DNA of 64,000 nt from Pelagibacterium sp. 26DY04 (lineage in GTDB: Bacteria; Pseudomonadota; Alphaproteobacteria; Rhizobiales; Devosiaceae), in contig NZ_CP101731.1 of assembly GCF_031202305.1 (NCBI RefSeq), positions 744,001-808,000 on the forward strand. The letters run 5' to 3'. Below, one piece after another: positions 25,857 to 35,362 of the stretch (positions are counted from its first letter, which is position 1; every line of letters begins with the position of its first letter). Under the pieces are notes generated by a model. It saw only the letters and a list, made by a program, of their open reading frames with translations. It made no database searches and had not been told where the DNA came from. Made by a program: the position numbers and the translations under genes.

Positions 25857-26285
25857 ATGACCCAGGCAAAGCACGGGGACACTGTGCGCATCCATTACAC
25901 CGGACGGCTCACCGACGGCACCCGTTTCGACAGTTCCGATGGCCGTGATCCCCTTGAATTTACTCTCGGATCGGGCCAGATCATCCAGGGCCTGGACGAG
26001 CAGGTGCAGGGCATGAATGTCGGCGACAAGCAGACCGTTACCATCCCCGCCGACGCGGCCTACGGCCCCCATCGACCTGAGGGCGTGCAGTCCGTCCCCC
26101 GCTCGCAAATCCCTGATGGCGTGGACACTTCCGTCGGTGCCCGCCTCCAGGCGACCGGTGCCGATGGCCGCGCCATGACCCTTACGGTCGTTGACACCAC
26201 CGAAAACGCCATCACCGTCGATGCCAATCATCCGCTCGCCGGAAAAGATCTGGTGTTCGACGTCGAACTCGTCGAAGTGCTGTAA
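25857..26285 (+). CDS. FKBP-type peptidyl-prolyl isomerase (SlyD-like)
   Basis: A 142-residue isomerase of the SlyD/FkpB branch. The FKBP core is interrupted by an insert-in-flap domain, as in SlyD: GDTVRIHYTGRLTDGTRFDSS, LEFTLGSGQIIQGLDEQVQGM, ADAAYGPHRPEGVQSV, and DANHPLAGKDLVFDVELVEV at the end. It lacks the histidine-rich metal-binding tail of E. coli SlyD. No signal peptide, so it acts in the cytoplasm as a folding helper. A strong hairpin follows. Confidence 0.92.
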   Translation: MTQAKHGDTVRIHYTGRLTDGTRFDSSDGRDPLEFTLGSGQIIQGLDEQVQGMNVGDKQTVTIPADAAYGPHRPEGVQSVPRSQIPDGVDTSVGARLQATGADGRAMTLTVVDTTENAITVDANHPLAGKDLVFDVELVEVL

Positions 26286-26299
26286 TTTCAACGCGTTGC

Positions 26300-26327
26300 A
26301 ACGGCTCGGGCGGACGCCCGGGCCGTT
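26300..26327 (+). terminator. Rho-independent terminator after the FKBP gene
   Basis: AACGGCTCGGGC (26300-26311) and GCCCGGGCCGTT (26316-26327) form a 12-base stem with one mismatch around a GGAC loop, followed by TTAG. It begins 15 bases after the stop codon. Confidence 0.7.
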
Positions 26328-26441
26328 TAGATTTGATTGACCATCAGCCACATTCCGGCCTTCAGGTCCGCTCAAATTCAGCCTTTCCTAGGGTTTTCCC
26401 ACAATAGTGTCGCCATCACGCCACCAGAGGAAGTCCAGTCC

Positions 26442-27656
26442 ATGGCGATGCCGGCGGCTACCGATTTCGACAAACTCAGTCATGTCGTCCAGCCGGGCGG
26501 CGCCTACCTTGACATGCGGATCCACGACAGTCTCGCCGCCGTCGAACCGGCTTGGCGAGAACTAGAAGCCCGTGGCGTTTTTACCCCCTATCAGCGCTTC
26601 GATTGGATCAAGGCCTACCTTGATGCTGACTTTTCCCCGCACGAGCAAATCGCGGTTATGATGCTTTCGGAAGGTCAGCGACCCATCGCCATCCTTCCCT
26701 TTGAAATCGTCAGCCGTCTCGGCGTCCGCGTCGCCCAGATCATCGGTATGCCGATTTCCAATGGAGATGGTCTGGTTTTCGACCCGGACTACGCTGATGT
26801 ACTGAGCGTGGAAACCCTCGCCAAGTGCCTTGCGGACTTGCCGGCCGACATCGTCAATTTCCACTGTGTCGCTTCCCAAGTGGGCGCAATGTCCAATCCC
26901 CTGGCCGCTCTGGGCGGCAGCCCGGCTCCGGACAATTTCTATATTAACGAGCTGATCCCGGGCGATGCCCCCTATATCGAGCACTCCCTGCCGCACAAGC
27001 GGCGCACCAACATTCGCCGCTCCCAGCGTCGCCTTGAGGAAGGATTTGGCGCCGTAGAATTGCGCCGAGCTGCCACCGAAGCCGAAGTGGATGAAATCCT
27101 TTCCGTTTTCCTCGACCAGCGCAGCAGGCGGTTCGAACAGATGGGAGTGGAAAACATCTTCGCTGGCCCGGCCTTCCGCCGTTTCTTCCGAACCCTCGCC
27201 ATCGCCGGTCTTGGCGATCCGCGCCCGGCCATCAGCTTGCACGGACTCTATGCCGGCGACCAGATCGTTGCCACCAGCATCGGCACGTACGGTCCCCATC
27301 ACTACTCGCAATACATCAACTCCACCGACTACGGCGAAGCCTCGCGCTATTCGCTGATGGGCGTCACGCTGTCACTACTGGTCGACAAATTGCGCGCTGA
27401 CGGTATCACCGGGTTCGATATGGGGCTGGGTGATTTCGACTACAAGACCGACTGGACCCACCAGGAAACGGTTTTCGACATTATCGTTCCGGTGTCCGTA
27501 AAAGGCCGTTTGGCAGCGCCGATCCTGCGCTCCGCCCGCGCCGCCAAACGGAACATCAAGCAGACACCGGCTCTTTGGCGCGCCGCCCGAGCCGTTCAGG
27601 CAACGCTCACCGGATTTCGCGCTAAAGCCCGAAAAGCGAAAGAATCCACCAGATAA
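26442..27656 (+). CDS. FemAB/CelD-like GNAT-fold acyltransferase
   Basis: A 404-residue protein from ATG 26442, preceded by AGAGGAAG; the longer frame to 26337 has no ribosome site. The layout WRELEARGVFTPYQRFDWIKAYLD near the N-terminus and HGLYAGDQIVATSIGTYGP with MGVTLSLLVDKLRADGITGFDMGLGDFDYK near the C-terminus is that of the BcsL/CelD acetyltransferase family (GNAT fold), which modifies extracellular polysaccharides or peptidoglycan precursors. The convergent glycosyltransferase gene supports a polysaccharide role. Acceptor unknown. The 3' end overlaps the next minus-strand frame by 35 bases. Confidence 0.8.
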   Translation: MAMPAATDFDKLSHVVQPGGAYLDMRIHDSLAAVEPAWRELEARGVFTPYQRFDWIKAYLDADFSPHEQIAVMMLSEGQRPIAILPFEIVSRLGVRVAQIIGMPISNGDGLVFDPDYADVLSVETLAKCLADLPADIVNFHCVASQVGAMSNPLAALGGSPAPDNFYINELIPGDAPYIEHSLPHKRRTNIRRSQRRLEEGFGAVELRRAATEAEVDEILSVFLDQRSRRFEQMGVENIFAGPAFRRFFRTLAIAGLGDPRPAISLHGLYAGDQIVATSIGTYGPHHYSQYINSTDYGEASRYSLMGVTLSLLVDKLRADGITGFDMGLGDFDYKTDWTHQETVFDIIVPVSVKGRLAAPILRSARAAKRNIKQTPALWRAARAVQATLTGFRAKARKAKESTR

Positions 27657-27897
27657 ACGACGACGCGGGCAAGGGGAGAAGCAGGCGCACAGGCCAGATG
27701 GCCCAGAACCGCGCGCGGCCGGCGGTGAGGACGATCAAGGCCATCACCCCGACAGCATAGATTGTCAGGGCAATCAGCGCCGATGCAGAAATATAGCGCA
27801 GAAACAAGGACATGGCGAGCCCGATCGAGAGCAGCAGACCTATGCTGCCCGCAATCGCGAGAGCCACTGCGCGATCGGAAAGACCCGGTGTGCGCAT
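27622..27897 (-). CDS. Small membrane protein
   Basis: A 91-residue frame from ATG 27897 (MRTPGLSDRAVALAIAG) with three hydrophobic segments (about residues 10-35, 38-58 and 66-88). A longer version from TTG 27987 would add 30 hydrophilic residues. The gene lies directly downstream of the glycosyltransferase gene on the same strand and may assist polysaccharide export or synthesis. I do not recognise the family. The 35-base overlap with the convergent acyltransferase gene is unusual but tolerable. Confidence 0.6.
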   Translation of the reverse strand: MRTPGLSDRAVALAIAGSIGLLLSIGLAMSLFLRYISASALIALTIYAVGVMALIVLTAGRARFWAIWPVRLLLPLPASSFIWWILSLFGL

Positions 27898-28048
27898 TTC
27901 AGCGTCGACCTTCTTATCGATAAAGAACTCTTGTCCCAAACTCACTCCGAAGGCCGAGAATCTGGTCCAAATCGCCCTCCCGTTCAATCAAATAATCGAG
28001 GAGGGCTGATTTCGTCCCGCGCATTGTGTCCGTTATCCAGCATCCCAG

Positions 28049-29932
28049 CTACCGGGATGTCTGCGTACGCTGAGGCAGGATCTTGCCTGATGGCGCTCGA
28101 ATTGCCGTACCTGCGGGCAGCGTGCTGCCAAGCCCTCGATGCTCTGTTTTGGACCAATGGTAGGGTTTTGTGATCAACTCGCCGCAGGCAAGGATCACCG
28201 CATACCAGGCGAGCAGCCAATAGAGGGGAATGCCCAAGAGCGTGCGATAGAGATCCGGCCGCCCGATCCGGTCCAGCCCGATTGCGCTGATTGCCCCGGC
28301 ACCGCAATAGCCCAAGAGCAGCGCGCCAAGTCCCGCCACTGTCCAGGCCTGCGGAGCACCCAGGACGACAAATTCGTGCGCCAGCCGTGCCAGCGTCGTC
28401 ATCAGAAACAGCCCGTGTACCGTCAAGGAGAGGACCATTCCGCCCACAAACACGTAGAAGGCGAGGAGGCTGGCCCATCCCAGATCCGCCAAGAGCTTCC
28501 GGGGCCGGGCGGAATGGACGATCAGCGTCTGCATCCATCCCTTTATCCATCGTGAGCGCTGGCGAATCCAGTTTCCCGCACTCTCGGGCGCTTCCTCCCA
28601 GGTCGCGGTGGCCAGGCTTTCGACGCGCAAACCCAAACGGGCCATACGGATACCCAGATCGGCGTCCTCGGTCACGTTGAATGCGTCCCAGGCTCCGATA
28701 TCGCGCAGGGTCTGGGTGCGGAAGTGATTGGAGGTGCCGCCCAGTGGCACCGGAAAGCCAGCTCTCCCGATGGCTGGCAGCAGGACACCGAAATGGCCGG
28801 CATATTCGGACGCGAACATTCGGGTGATCCAATTGCGCGATGCGTTGGCGATCACCAGTTCTCCCTGCAGGCATTGGAGGGTGGCATCGGCGGCAAAAAG
28901 GCTCGCGGCTGCCCGCAACTGGCCAGGGTCGGGCAGGTCCTCGGCGTCGAATACCACGACATGTTCACCCCTCGCCAGAGGCAGGGCGAAGTTGAGCGCC
29001 TTCGGTTTGGTGTAGGGCTTATGCCTCGGCACGACAATGAGGGAAAATCGCGGATCTCCCAGAACAGCGCGGACGGCCCCCGCCGTTTGCGGGCTGGCGC
29101 TTTCGACGATGAATTTGATGTCGAGTTTCTCGGTGGGATAATCCAAGCGGCGCATGGCCTGGGCGATCTGCGGCACCATATGCGCTTCGTTCCGAAGCGG
29201 GATTAGCACCGTATAGATCGGCAATTGATCGTCGCCCAAAAGTTTTTGCGGAACGAGCGGACTGTTGCGGCCAAAGGTGAATGCAGCCCAAAGCCTGAAA
29301 AAGGAAGGGGCCGCCAGCGTCAGGGAAACGACGCCGAGAAAGAACGGCTGCAGAAAAAAGCCTGGCAGTAACGAGATCAAAACAATCGCAGCAACCGCGC
29401 TGACAAAGCCGACGCGAACCCATAGCGGCAGATCGAGATGGGCGCTGGCAAGAGGATATCGGTGAGCCAGGCGCTGAATGGCGTTGGCGGTCAGAACCTC
29501 GGAATTGGCCGCCGCCACGCCGGTTTCGAGTGTTGCCGGCGAAACGATGCCAAGGTGATCGCGCAGGCTCGGATCGTCGCCGATGCGGCGGGCCAGCGCT
29601 TTGACGTGCTCGAAGCGCGGGGCAAGGAAAAGCACCTCGCGTCCCTCGACTTCGCCCCGAGCCGACCTGATCCCGGCGAACCGATCAACGTCGATGCGCG
29701 CGTCCAACGGGACAAGAAATGGGCGGACGTCGCTGAAATATTGAAGCCCCAAAAGCCGGGCCATCTCTCGGTAGGGCAACTCTCGATCGTTTGGGGTGAC
29801 GCCCTCTAGCACGTCGATGACGTCGACGCAGGTTTTGCGGGCACGCTCAAGCGCAGCATTGGCTACATGCCGGGACCAGCCCGGCTGTGCGGCCAATGCG
29901 CCAGCGAGTTCGACATCGTCAAACGTCTGCAA
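28049..29932 (-). CDS. Processive GT2 glycosyltransferase with extra N-terminal domain
   Basis: A 627-residue membrane glycosyltransferase. Residues about 1-150 form a soluble domain containing ARLLGLQYFSDVRPFLVPLD; two membrane helices follow (about 165-215); the GT-A domain starts at YTVLIPLRNEAHMVPQIA. Catalytic motifs of cellulose/hyaluronan-synthase-like enzymes are present: FDAEDLPDP for DxD, NVTEDADLGIRMARLG for the TED base, and RQRSRWIKGWMQT for the QxxRW product site. Three or four C-terminal helices complete the pore. It probably polymerises and extrudes an exopolysaccharide; the sugar is unknown. The N-terminal domain resembles the MshEN/GspE-N fold. Confidence 0.87.
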   Translation of the reverse strand: MQTFDDVELAGALAAQPGWSRHVANAALERARKTCVDVIDVLEGVTPNDRELPYREMARLLGLQYFSDVRPFLVPLDARIDVDRFAGIRSARGEVEGREVLFLAPRFEHVKALARRIGDDPSLRDHLGIVSPATLETGVAAANSEVLTANAIQRLAHRYPLASAHLDLPLWVRVGFVSAVAAIVLISLLPGFFLQPFFLGVVSLTLAAPSFFRLWAAFTFGRNSPLVPQKLLGDDQLPIYTVLIPLRNEAHMVPQIAQAMRRLDYPTEKLDIKFIVESASPQTAGAVRAVLGDPRFSLIVVPRHKPYTKPKALNFALPLARGEHVVVFDAEDLPDPGQLRAAASLFAADATLQCLQGELVIANASRNWITRMFASEYAGHFGVLLPAIGRAGFPVPLGGTSNHFRTQTLRDIGAWDAFNVTEDADLGIRMARLGLRVESLATATWEEAPESAGNWIRQRSRWIKGWMQTLIVHSARPRKLLADLGWASLLAFYVFVGGMVLSLTVHGLFLMTTLARLAHEFVVLGAPQAWTVAGLGALLLGYCGAGAISAIGLDRIGRPDLYRTLLGIPLYWLLAWYAVILACGELITKPYHWSKTEHRGLGSTLPAGTAIRAPSGKILPQRTQTSR

Positions 29933-30033
29933 CCCGGTCTATGCCCCCAAATCCGTGCGCCGACCCTACCAATTGTCGCCGCGATCGGCCATAACGGGCC
30001 GGAAATTCTTGTTCGGCTGTGGAAAATCGACCG

Positions 30034-30849
30034 ATGCCAGCATTCCGGGCCGCGCCTATTGTCGCCGTCTTTTTTGCGTTCGCCTGCGCCGCAATGGCTC
30101 AAAACCTGCCCGTTCACGTCGATCCGGGAGCTCGCGACGATGTCATCGACCCCGCTCCGGTGCCCGCGTTGCGTTTTCTGACGACAGCGGATTTTCCTCC
30201 CTTTAACTATACCGATGCAAGTGGACAGCTTGTGGGTTTCCATATCGATCTGGCCGAGGCGATTTGCGCCCGGCTAGAGGCGCGCTGCACCGTCCAGGCC
30301 TGGCCATGGGATCGTGTGCAGGACGCTCTGGCTGAAAACCAGGGTGACGCGTTGATCGCCGGTCTCGACATCGGAAGCGAGGCCGCCGAGCGTTTCGATT
30401 TTTCGCGCGTCTATATGCAGCTTCCCGGGCGCTTCGTAACGCCTAAAGCTGCCGTGGCCGGCTTCGATCCCCTGGCCATGACGGGCCGGCTGGCGGTGCG
30501 GACGGGGTCTGCCCATGCCGAGCTTGTGGCGCGCACGCTGCCCGAAGTCGAACTCGAAGGCTTCGATAGCGAGTTCGAAGCACTGGCCGCGGTAGAGGCC
30601 GGGAATGCCGAGGCCTATTTCGGCGACGCGGCGCGCGCATCGTTCTGGCTCAATGAAAACCCGGATTGTTGCAGCTTTGCGGGCGAACCTTATTTCCGCC
30701 CGGACCTGTTCGGCGCGGGGCTCTCGGTCGCGGTCCCGGCGGGCCTCGACAATGTGCGCGTTGCGATCAATTGGGCCCTGATGCGGCTCCAGCGCGAGGG
30801 ACGGCTGGACGAGATCTATCTGCGCTGGTTCCCAGTGAGCTTCTATTGA
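30034..30849 (+). CDS. Periplasmic substrate-binding protein (family 3)
   Basis: A 271-residue solute-binding protein of the polar amino acid family. ATG 30034 gives a signal peptide (MPAFRAAPIVAVFFAFACAAMA). Then LRFLTTADFPPFNYTDASGQLVGF and the IDLAEAICARL helix are family hallmarks, with the hinge at TGRLAVRTGSAHAELV. Two cysteines in NENPDCCSF are notable. No permease or ATPase gene is adjacent, so it is an orphan binding protein, possibly a sensor or a component of a transporter encoded elsewhere. It diverges from the glycosyltransferase gene. Confidence 0.83.
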   Translation: MPAFRAAPIVAVFFAFACAAMAQNLPVHVDPGARDDVIDPAPVPALRFLTTADFPPFNYTDASGQLVGFHIDLAEAICARLEARCTVQAWPWDRVQDALAENQGDALIAGLDIGSEAAERFDFSRVYMQLPGRFVTPKAAVAGFDPLAMTGRLAVRTGSAHAELVARTLPEVELEGFDSEFEALAAVEAGNAEAYFGDAARASFWLNENPDCCSFAGEPYFRPDLFGAGLSVAVPAGLDNVRVAINWALMRLQREGRLDEIYLRWFPVSFY

Positions 30850-30855
30850 CGCGAG

Positions 30856-31260
30856 TTACAGCCGCCGGTGGCGGATACGGGCCGAGGTTTCGATTGCCGC
30901 CGTCGTCAGCCGATCGATCGAAAACGCATCGCGGATCATTTCCAGCATCCGCAACTCTTCCTGGTTGAGCCACAGGTCGACGGTAGCGATTTCGACGGCG
31001 ATGGCATAGGCCGTCTCCTGCAGCCGTGGTTCCAGCGTTTCGGCGATCTGGCCGAGCAGGGCATCGAGCCCCGCCATGTTGATGGTTTCAACGCAAGAGG
31101 AGGCGACCTCGGGTAGGCGCGAAATGTCGAAGCTTTCGAACACCGGCCAGCGGCTGATGAGAGCCGCGAAGCGATCCATCTCACGGTCCGTCACGTCCTT
31201 GTCGGAAACCGCGGTCATCACCATGATCTGGACCAGGGCGTCGGTGGGGGAAAGCTGCAT
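30856..31260 (-). CDS. TerB family protein
   Basis: A 134-residue all-helical protein of the TerB (tellurite resistance) fold from ATG 31260. The acidic, metal-binding first motif KDVTDREMDRFAALI and the repeated motif LWLNQEELRMLEMIRD are the family's two symmetry-related elements. Alphaproteobacterial stand-alone TerB proteins are common and rarely linked to tellurite. It converges with the binding-protein gene, with only six bases between them. Confidence 0.82.
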   Translation of the reverse strand: MQLSPTDALVQIMVMTAVSDKDVTDREMDRFAALISRWPVFESFDISRLPEVASSCVETINMAGLDALLGQIAETLEPRLQETAYAIAVEIATVDLWLNQEELRMLEMIRDAFSIDRLTTAAIETSARIRHRRL

Positions 31261-31403
31261 CGAAATCACCTGAACTCGGAATGGGCCGCCGCGAAATCTA
31301 GAAAGCGCGGCTCCCGAGTGCAAGAGCGCTGGGCATCGGCATTGACCTTTGCCCGTGCTTGGTGCAACACCGGCGCTCCCGGATTTTTCTCATCATACCA
31401 AGG

Positions 31404-33068
31404 ATGGGCCAAGTGTCCCACACCCTGCCCCCGCTCGATCCCGATGCCATCGTTGCTGCCACGAAGGCCCGCGCCTGGCCGTTCGAAGAAGCACGCAAGG
31501 TGGTGAAACGGGCTGAAAAGCTGGGCAAGGACGAGGTGATCTTCGAAACCGGTTACGGCCCTTCGGGACTGCCCCATATCGGCACCTTCGGGGAAGTGAT
31601 GCGCACCACCATGGTGCGCACTGCGTTTCGCCTTCTCACGGGCGATAGCATCAAGACCCGGCTGATCTGCTTTTCCGACGACATGGACGGGATGCGCAAG
31701 ATTCCGGACAATGTGCCGTCCAAGGAAGCGCTCGAGCCGTTCCTGCAAAAGCCGTTGACCGCGGTGCCCGACCCCTGGACCAACGAGTTCGCGAGCTTTG
31801 GCGATCACAACAACGCGATGCTGCGCCGTTTCCTTGATACGTTCGGGTTCGATTACGAATTCGCCAGCGCCACCGACTATTATAAGTCCGGCAAGTTCGA
31901 CGACATGCTGCTGCGCACGCTTGAGCGCTATGACGATATCATGGGCGTGATGCTGCCGACGCTTGGCGCGGAGCGGCAGGCTACCTATTCGCCCATCCTG
32001 CCGATTTCGCCCATTTCCGGTCGTGTGCTCTATGTGCCCATGAAGGAGGTCAATGCCCAGGATGGCACCGTGACCTTCGAAGACGAAGACGGCCGCGATG
32101 TCACAATTCCCGTCACTGGCGGCAACGTTAAGCTGCAGTGGAAGCCCGATTTCGGCATGCGCTGGGCGGCGCTCGGCGTAGATTTCGAAATGTTCGGCAA
32201 GGACCACCAGACCAATCAGGTGGTTTACGACCGGATTTGCGCCATACTGGGCGGCACGCCGCCCGAGCACTATGTCTATGAGCTGTTCCTCGATGAGGAA
32301 GGTCAGAAGATTTCCAAGTCCAAGGGCAATGGGATCACCATCGATGAATGGCTGACCTACGCTTCTTCGGAGAGCCTGGCGCTGTTCATGTTCCAGAAGC
32401 CCCGGACAGCCAAGCGGCTCTATTTCGATGTGATCCCCAAGGCGGTGGACGAGTACTTCTCCTTTGCGGCGTCGGCTCAAAAGCAGGATGCGGCTGCATT
32501 GCTGGAAAACCCGGCCTTTCATATCCATTCGGGGCGCCCGCCGGCCTATGACATGCCGGTGAGCTTTGCGCTGCTGCTCAATCTTGCGACCGCGTCCAAC
32601 CCGGAAAATCGCGAAGTGATGTGGGGGTTCATTTCGGCCTATGCGCCGGGCGTGACGCCTCAAACCCACCCGCATCTGGATGCGCTGGTCGGCTATGCCA
32701 TCCGCTATTTCCATGATTTCGTTAAGAAAAATTACCGCGCCCCGGACGATGTGGAGCGCACAGCGCTCCAAAGCCTGTCGGCAAAGCTGGCTACCTTGCC
32801 CGAGGGCTCGGATGGGGAAACGATCCAGAACGCGGCGCTCGATGTGGCACGCGAGATCGAGCGATATCAGGACCATTCCCGCACCGGTCCCCATGGCGGG
32901 CCGGGAGTTTCTGGAGCATTCTTCCAGATGATCTATCAGGTGCTGATCGGCCAGGAGCGCGGGCCGCGCTTCGGCTCGTTCGCAGCCCTCTACGGCGTTG
33001 AAAATACACGGGCTTTAATCGAGCGGGCTCTTAGGGGTGAGTTGACCGGTATTGAATCGCCGGTTTAG
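31404..33068 (+). CDS. lysS: Lysyl-tRNA synthetase, class I
   Basis: Class I LysRS (LysK type), 554 residues from ATG 31404. It attaches lysine to tRNA-Lys using the Rossmann-type catalytic domain with the HIGH-like PHIGTFGE and the KMSKS-like KISKSKGNG. The C-terminal helical cage binds the anticodon. This unrelated form replaces the usual class II enzyme in most alphaproteobacteria and archaea. A 15-codon upstream extension starting with GTG is possible but lacks a ribosome site; AAGG precedes the chosen ATG. Confidence 0.95.
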   Translation: MGQVSHTLPPLDPDAIVAATKARAWPFEEARKVVKRAEKLGKDEVIFETGYGPSGLPHIGTFGEVMRTTMVRTAFRLLTGDSIKTRLICFSDDMDGMRKIPDNVPSKEALEPFLQKPLTAVPDPWTNEFASFGDHNNAMLRRFLDTFGFDYEFASATDYYKSGKFDDMLLRTLERYDDIMGVMLPTLGAERQATYSPILPISPISGRVLYVPMKEVNAQDGTVTFEDEDGRDVTIPVTGGNVKLQWKPDFGMRWAALGVDFEMFGKDHQTNQVVYDRICAILGGTPPEHYVYELFLDEEGQKISKSKGNGITIDEWLTYASSESLALFMFQKPRTAKRLYFDVIPKAVDEYFSFAASAQKQDAAALLENPAFHIHSGRPPAYDMPVSFALLLNLATASNPENREVMWGFISAYAPGVTPQTHPHLDALVGYAIRYFHDFVKKNYRAPDDVERTALQSLSAKLATLPEGSDGETIQNAALDVAREIERYQDHSRTGPHGGPGVSGAFFQMIYQVLIGQERGPRFGSFAALYGVENTRALIERALRGELTGIESPV

Positions 33069-33128
33069 GGGTGTATTGCCGCCGGTGTTTAATGCTTTGT
33101 GCCGCATCGGCGGAAAGGGCTCGCCTGA

Positions 33129-33764
33129 TTACTGACTGGCCCAAAGAATCCGGGCGATCCAGTCGATCTCCTCGGGCTTGAAGACGCGCGGAGCGTGGTC
33201 GGGATTGATCGAGTGCAACTCGATCTGCTTTTCGGTGCGCCGGTGCAGGATCTTGGCCATCACTTCCCCGCCAATGGTGCGCACCACCACGCGGTCGCCA
33301 CGCCGGAGCTGCTCGGTGGGCGAGACGATGATGTAATCCCCATCGCGGTAAAGAGGCTGCATGGAATCCCCGGTGACTTCCAGCGCATAGGCCGTTCCGT
33401 CGCCCAGGCCGGGAAAGCGCACTTCGTCCCAGCCCTGGCCGACGGGAAAGCCCGCCGAATCGAAATAGCCGCCAGAACCCGCCTGGGCGAAACCGAGAAG
33501 CGGCACGGCTCTGCCATTGCCGCCCGTCTGTGTGTAGGCGAGCCCGCCCGAGAGCAGGGAATCGAAACTCTCGTTCGTCGCCTCGAGAACCTTGGCGATC
33601 GATTCGGTGGAAGGCCAGCGCTCCCGCCCGTCCTTGCTCACGCGCTTGGAGGGGTTGAACGCAGTCGCATCAAGCCCCGCGAGCTTGGCAAGGCCCGAAG
33701 CGGACAGGCCATGGCGGTCGGCCAGCCTGTCGAGAGCTTCCCATATGGCGCGATGAGACAACAT
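33129..33764 (-). CDS. S24-family LexA-like XRE repressor
   Basis: A 211-residue regulator from ATG 33764. It has an N-terminal XRE helix-turn-helix (GLSASGLAKLAGLDATAF), then a LexA-like self-processing domain with a candidate Ala95-Gly96 cleavage site in FAQAGSGG, catalytic Ser134 in GDSMQPLYRDGD, and Lys171 in GEVMAKIL. This arrangement is the same as phage CI-type repressors, but no phage genes are nearby; similar stand-alone regulators are conserved in Hyphomicrobiales chromosomes. The frame is open 30 codons upstream in an AT-rich stretch that is probably the promoter. Confidence 0.88.
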   Translation of the reverse strand: MLSHRAIWEALDRLADRHGLSASGLAKLAGLDATAFNPSKRVSKDGRERWPSTESIAKVLEATNESFDSLLSGGLAYTQTGGNGRAVPLLGFAQAGSGGYFDSAGFPVGQGWDEVRFPGLGDGTAYALEVTGDSMQPLYRDGDYIIVSPTEQLRRGDRVVVRTIGGEVMAKILHRRTEKQIELHSINPDHAPRVFKPEEIDWIARILWASQ

Positions 33765-33906
33765 GGACAGATAGTTTCCGAAAAAGGAATTATATCCAAT
33801 TAAACTGGAAAGTAATCCTATTATCTCATTAGTCTCCTGTAAAGAAATTTCCAAGCTTGGCAGCGCTTTCCCACAAGGCTAGATCACTTGCCGAGAAGGA
33901 GGGCAC

Positions 33907-34251
33907 ATGGCCGAACCGATCTACAAAATCGCCTCTATCCAGGATTGGGCAAAAGCCAGGGCCGCAGGGTTCCTTGCCGGCACGCCGGTCGATCTTGCCG
34001 ACGGCTACATCCACTTCTCGACCGCCGGCCAATTGGCCGAAACGCTTGAAAAGCACTATCGCGGACAATCGGGACTGGTGCTGGCCACCATCGATCCCGA
34101 CCTTCTGGGCGCCGATCTGCGCTGGGAGCCCTCACGCGGAGGGCAGTTGTTTCCCCATCTCTACGCACACCTGCCCATGTCGGCGGTCATCGCCGAACGC
34201 GAACTCGCTGCCCGGACCGATGGCGGGTTCGACCTGCCGGAGATCGGCTGA
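33907..34251 (+). CDS. DUF952 family protein
   Basis: A 114-residue protein of the DUF952 family, often found beside pyrD in alphaproteobacteria. It begins MAEPIYKIASIQDWAKARAAG and carries DGYIHFSTAGQLAETLEKHY and the LYAHLPMSAVIAE tail characteristic of the family. Biochemical role unknown. GAAGGAGGG is an excellent ribosome site. The stop codon overlaps the pyrD start (TGATG), so the two are translationally coupled. Confidence 0.9.
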   Translation: MAEPIYKIASIQDWAKARAAGFLAGTPVDLADGYIHFSTAGQLAETLEKHYRGQSGLVLATIDPDLLGADLRWEPSRGGQLFPHLYAHLPMSAVIAERELAARTDGGFDLPEIG

Positions 34252-35351
34252 TGGGGCTGGGCGATCTGTTTCGCGGCCCCGGCATGCAACGGTTCGCGCA
34301 GGACATGCTCATGCGCATGGACGCCGAGACCGCGCACCGGGCGACGATCAACGCGCTCAAATTCGGGCTGGCCCCGTCCGGCGCTCCGTCCCCGGCCAAT
34401 CTTGAAACGCGTTTTTTGGGGCTGAACCTCGCCAACCCGTTGGGCATGGCCGCAGGCTTCGACAAGAACGCGGAGGTCTTCGGGCCGCTCTCCAAGGTCG
34501 GGTTCGGCTTTGTGGAGGTCGGGACGCTCACCCCGCGCCCGCAACATGGCAACCCAACGCCCCGCGTCTTTCGCATTCCCGAGGCGATGGGAGTGGTCAA
34601 CCGCCTCGGCTTCAACAATGAAGGCCATGAGGCGGCGCTTGAGCGCCTCAAAGGGCGGGCGCCGGCGCCGGTGGTCGGGGTCAATATCGGGGCCAATAAG
34701 GCGAGCACCGATTTCGTGGCCGACTATGTCGCCGGCGTAAAAGCCTTCTCCCCGGTGGCCGACTATCTGGCCGTCAATATTTCCTCGCCCAACACACCGG
34801 GCCTGCGCGATCTGCAGGCCGAGCACGCCTTTGGCAGCCTGATCGGCGCGGTGCTGGAGGCACGCGCCACCCAGTCGCGCCAGCCCCCGATTCTCGTCAA
34901 GATCGCTCCTGATCTGGACGAAACGCAGATGGATGCGATCGCCCGCGTGGTTCTGGCGAGCGGGGTGGACGGGCTGATCGTTTCTAACACCACGATCTCG
35001 CGCGATGCGGTGGCGGGCCTTGCAAACGCCAATGAGGCCGGTGGGTTGTCCGGCAAGCCGCTGTTCAATCTCGCCACCCGGAGACTGGCGCAGATGCGTC
35101 AGCGGCTTGGCCCGGATTTTCCGCTCATTGGCGTTGGCGGCGTCCATTCCGCCCAAAGCGCCATTGCCAAATTCGAGGCCGGCGCCAATGTGGTCCAGCT
35201 TTATTCAGCGCTTGTCTATGGAGGGCTCGAGATGATCGACGAGATCAAGGCCGGCCTCTCCCACGAGGTCGCCGCGCGCGGATATGCCCATGTTGCCGAG
35301 CTTACCAATACGGCGGTTGCCGATTGGGCCGAAGGGCGGCGCATGATTTAG
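34251..35351 (+). CDS. pyrD: Dihydroorotate dehydrogenase (quinone), class 2
   Basis: Fourth enzyme of pyrimidine synthesis: oxidises dihydroorotate to orotate with quinone as acceptor, at the inner membrane face. The 366-residue protein has the N-terminal amphipathic helices that mark class 2, the FMN-site stretch NPLGMAAGFDKNAEVFGPL, VNRLGFNNEGHEAAL, the catalytic serine loop NISSPNTPGLRDLQ, and IGVGGVHSAQSA near the C-terminus. It is coupled to the DUF952 gene and converges with the MATE gene. Confidence 0.96.
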   Translation: MGLGDLFRGPGMQRFAQDMLMRMDAETAHRATINALKFGLAPSGAPSPANLETRFLGLNLANPLGMAAGFDKNAEVFGPLSKVGFGFVEVGTLTPRPQHGNPTPRVFRIPEAMGVVNRLGFNNEGHEAALERLKGRAPAPVVGVNIGANKASTDFVADYVAGVKAFSPVADYLAVNISSPNTPGLRDLQAEHAFGSLIGAVLEARATQSRQPPILVKIAPDLDETQMDAIARVVLASGVDGLIVSNTTISRDAVAGLANANEAGGLSGKPLFNLATRRLAQMRQRLGPDFPLIGVGGVHSAQSAIAKFEAGANVVQLYSALVYGGLEMIDEIKAGLSHEVAARGYAHVAELTNTAVADWAEGRRMI

Positions 35352-35362
35352 AGCGAAAGGCT

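Noticed and set aside
30856..31260. Tellurite resistance or a Ter-system defence island
   Set aside because: Only a single TerB-fold protein is present, without TerC, TerD or other Ter components.
31266..32894. 542-codon minus-strand frame opposite lysyl-tRNA synthetase
   Set aside because: The plus strand encodes a complete class I LysRS; the antisense translation has no known features.
33129..33764. Possible prophage remnant signalled by a CI-like repressor
   Set aside because: No integrase, excisionase, structural genes or attachment repeats are nearby; such stand-alone S24 regulators are chromosomal in this group.
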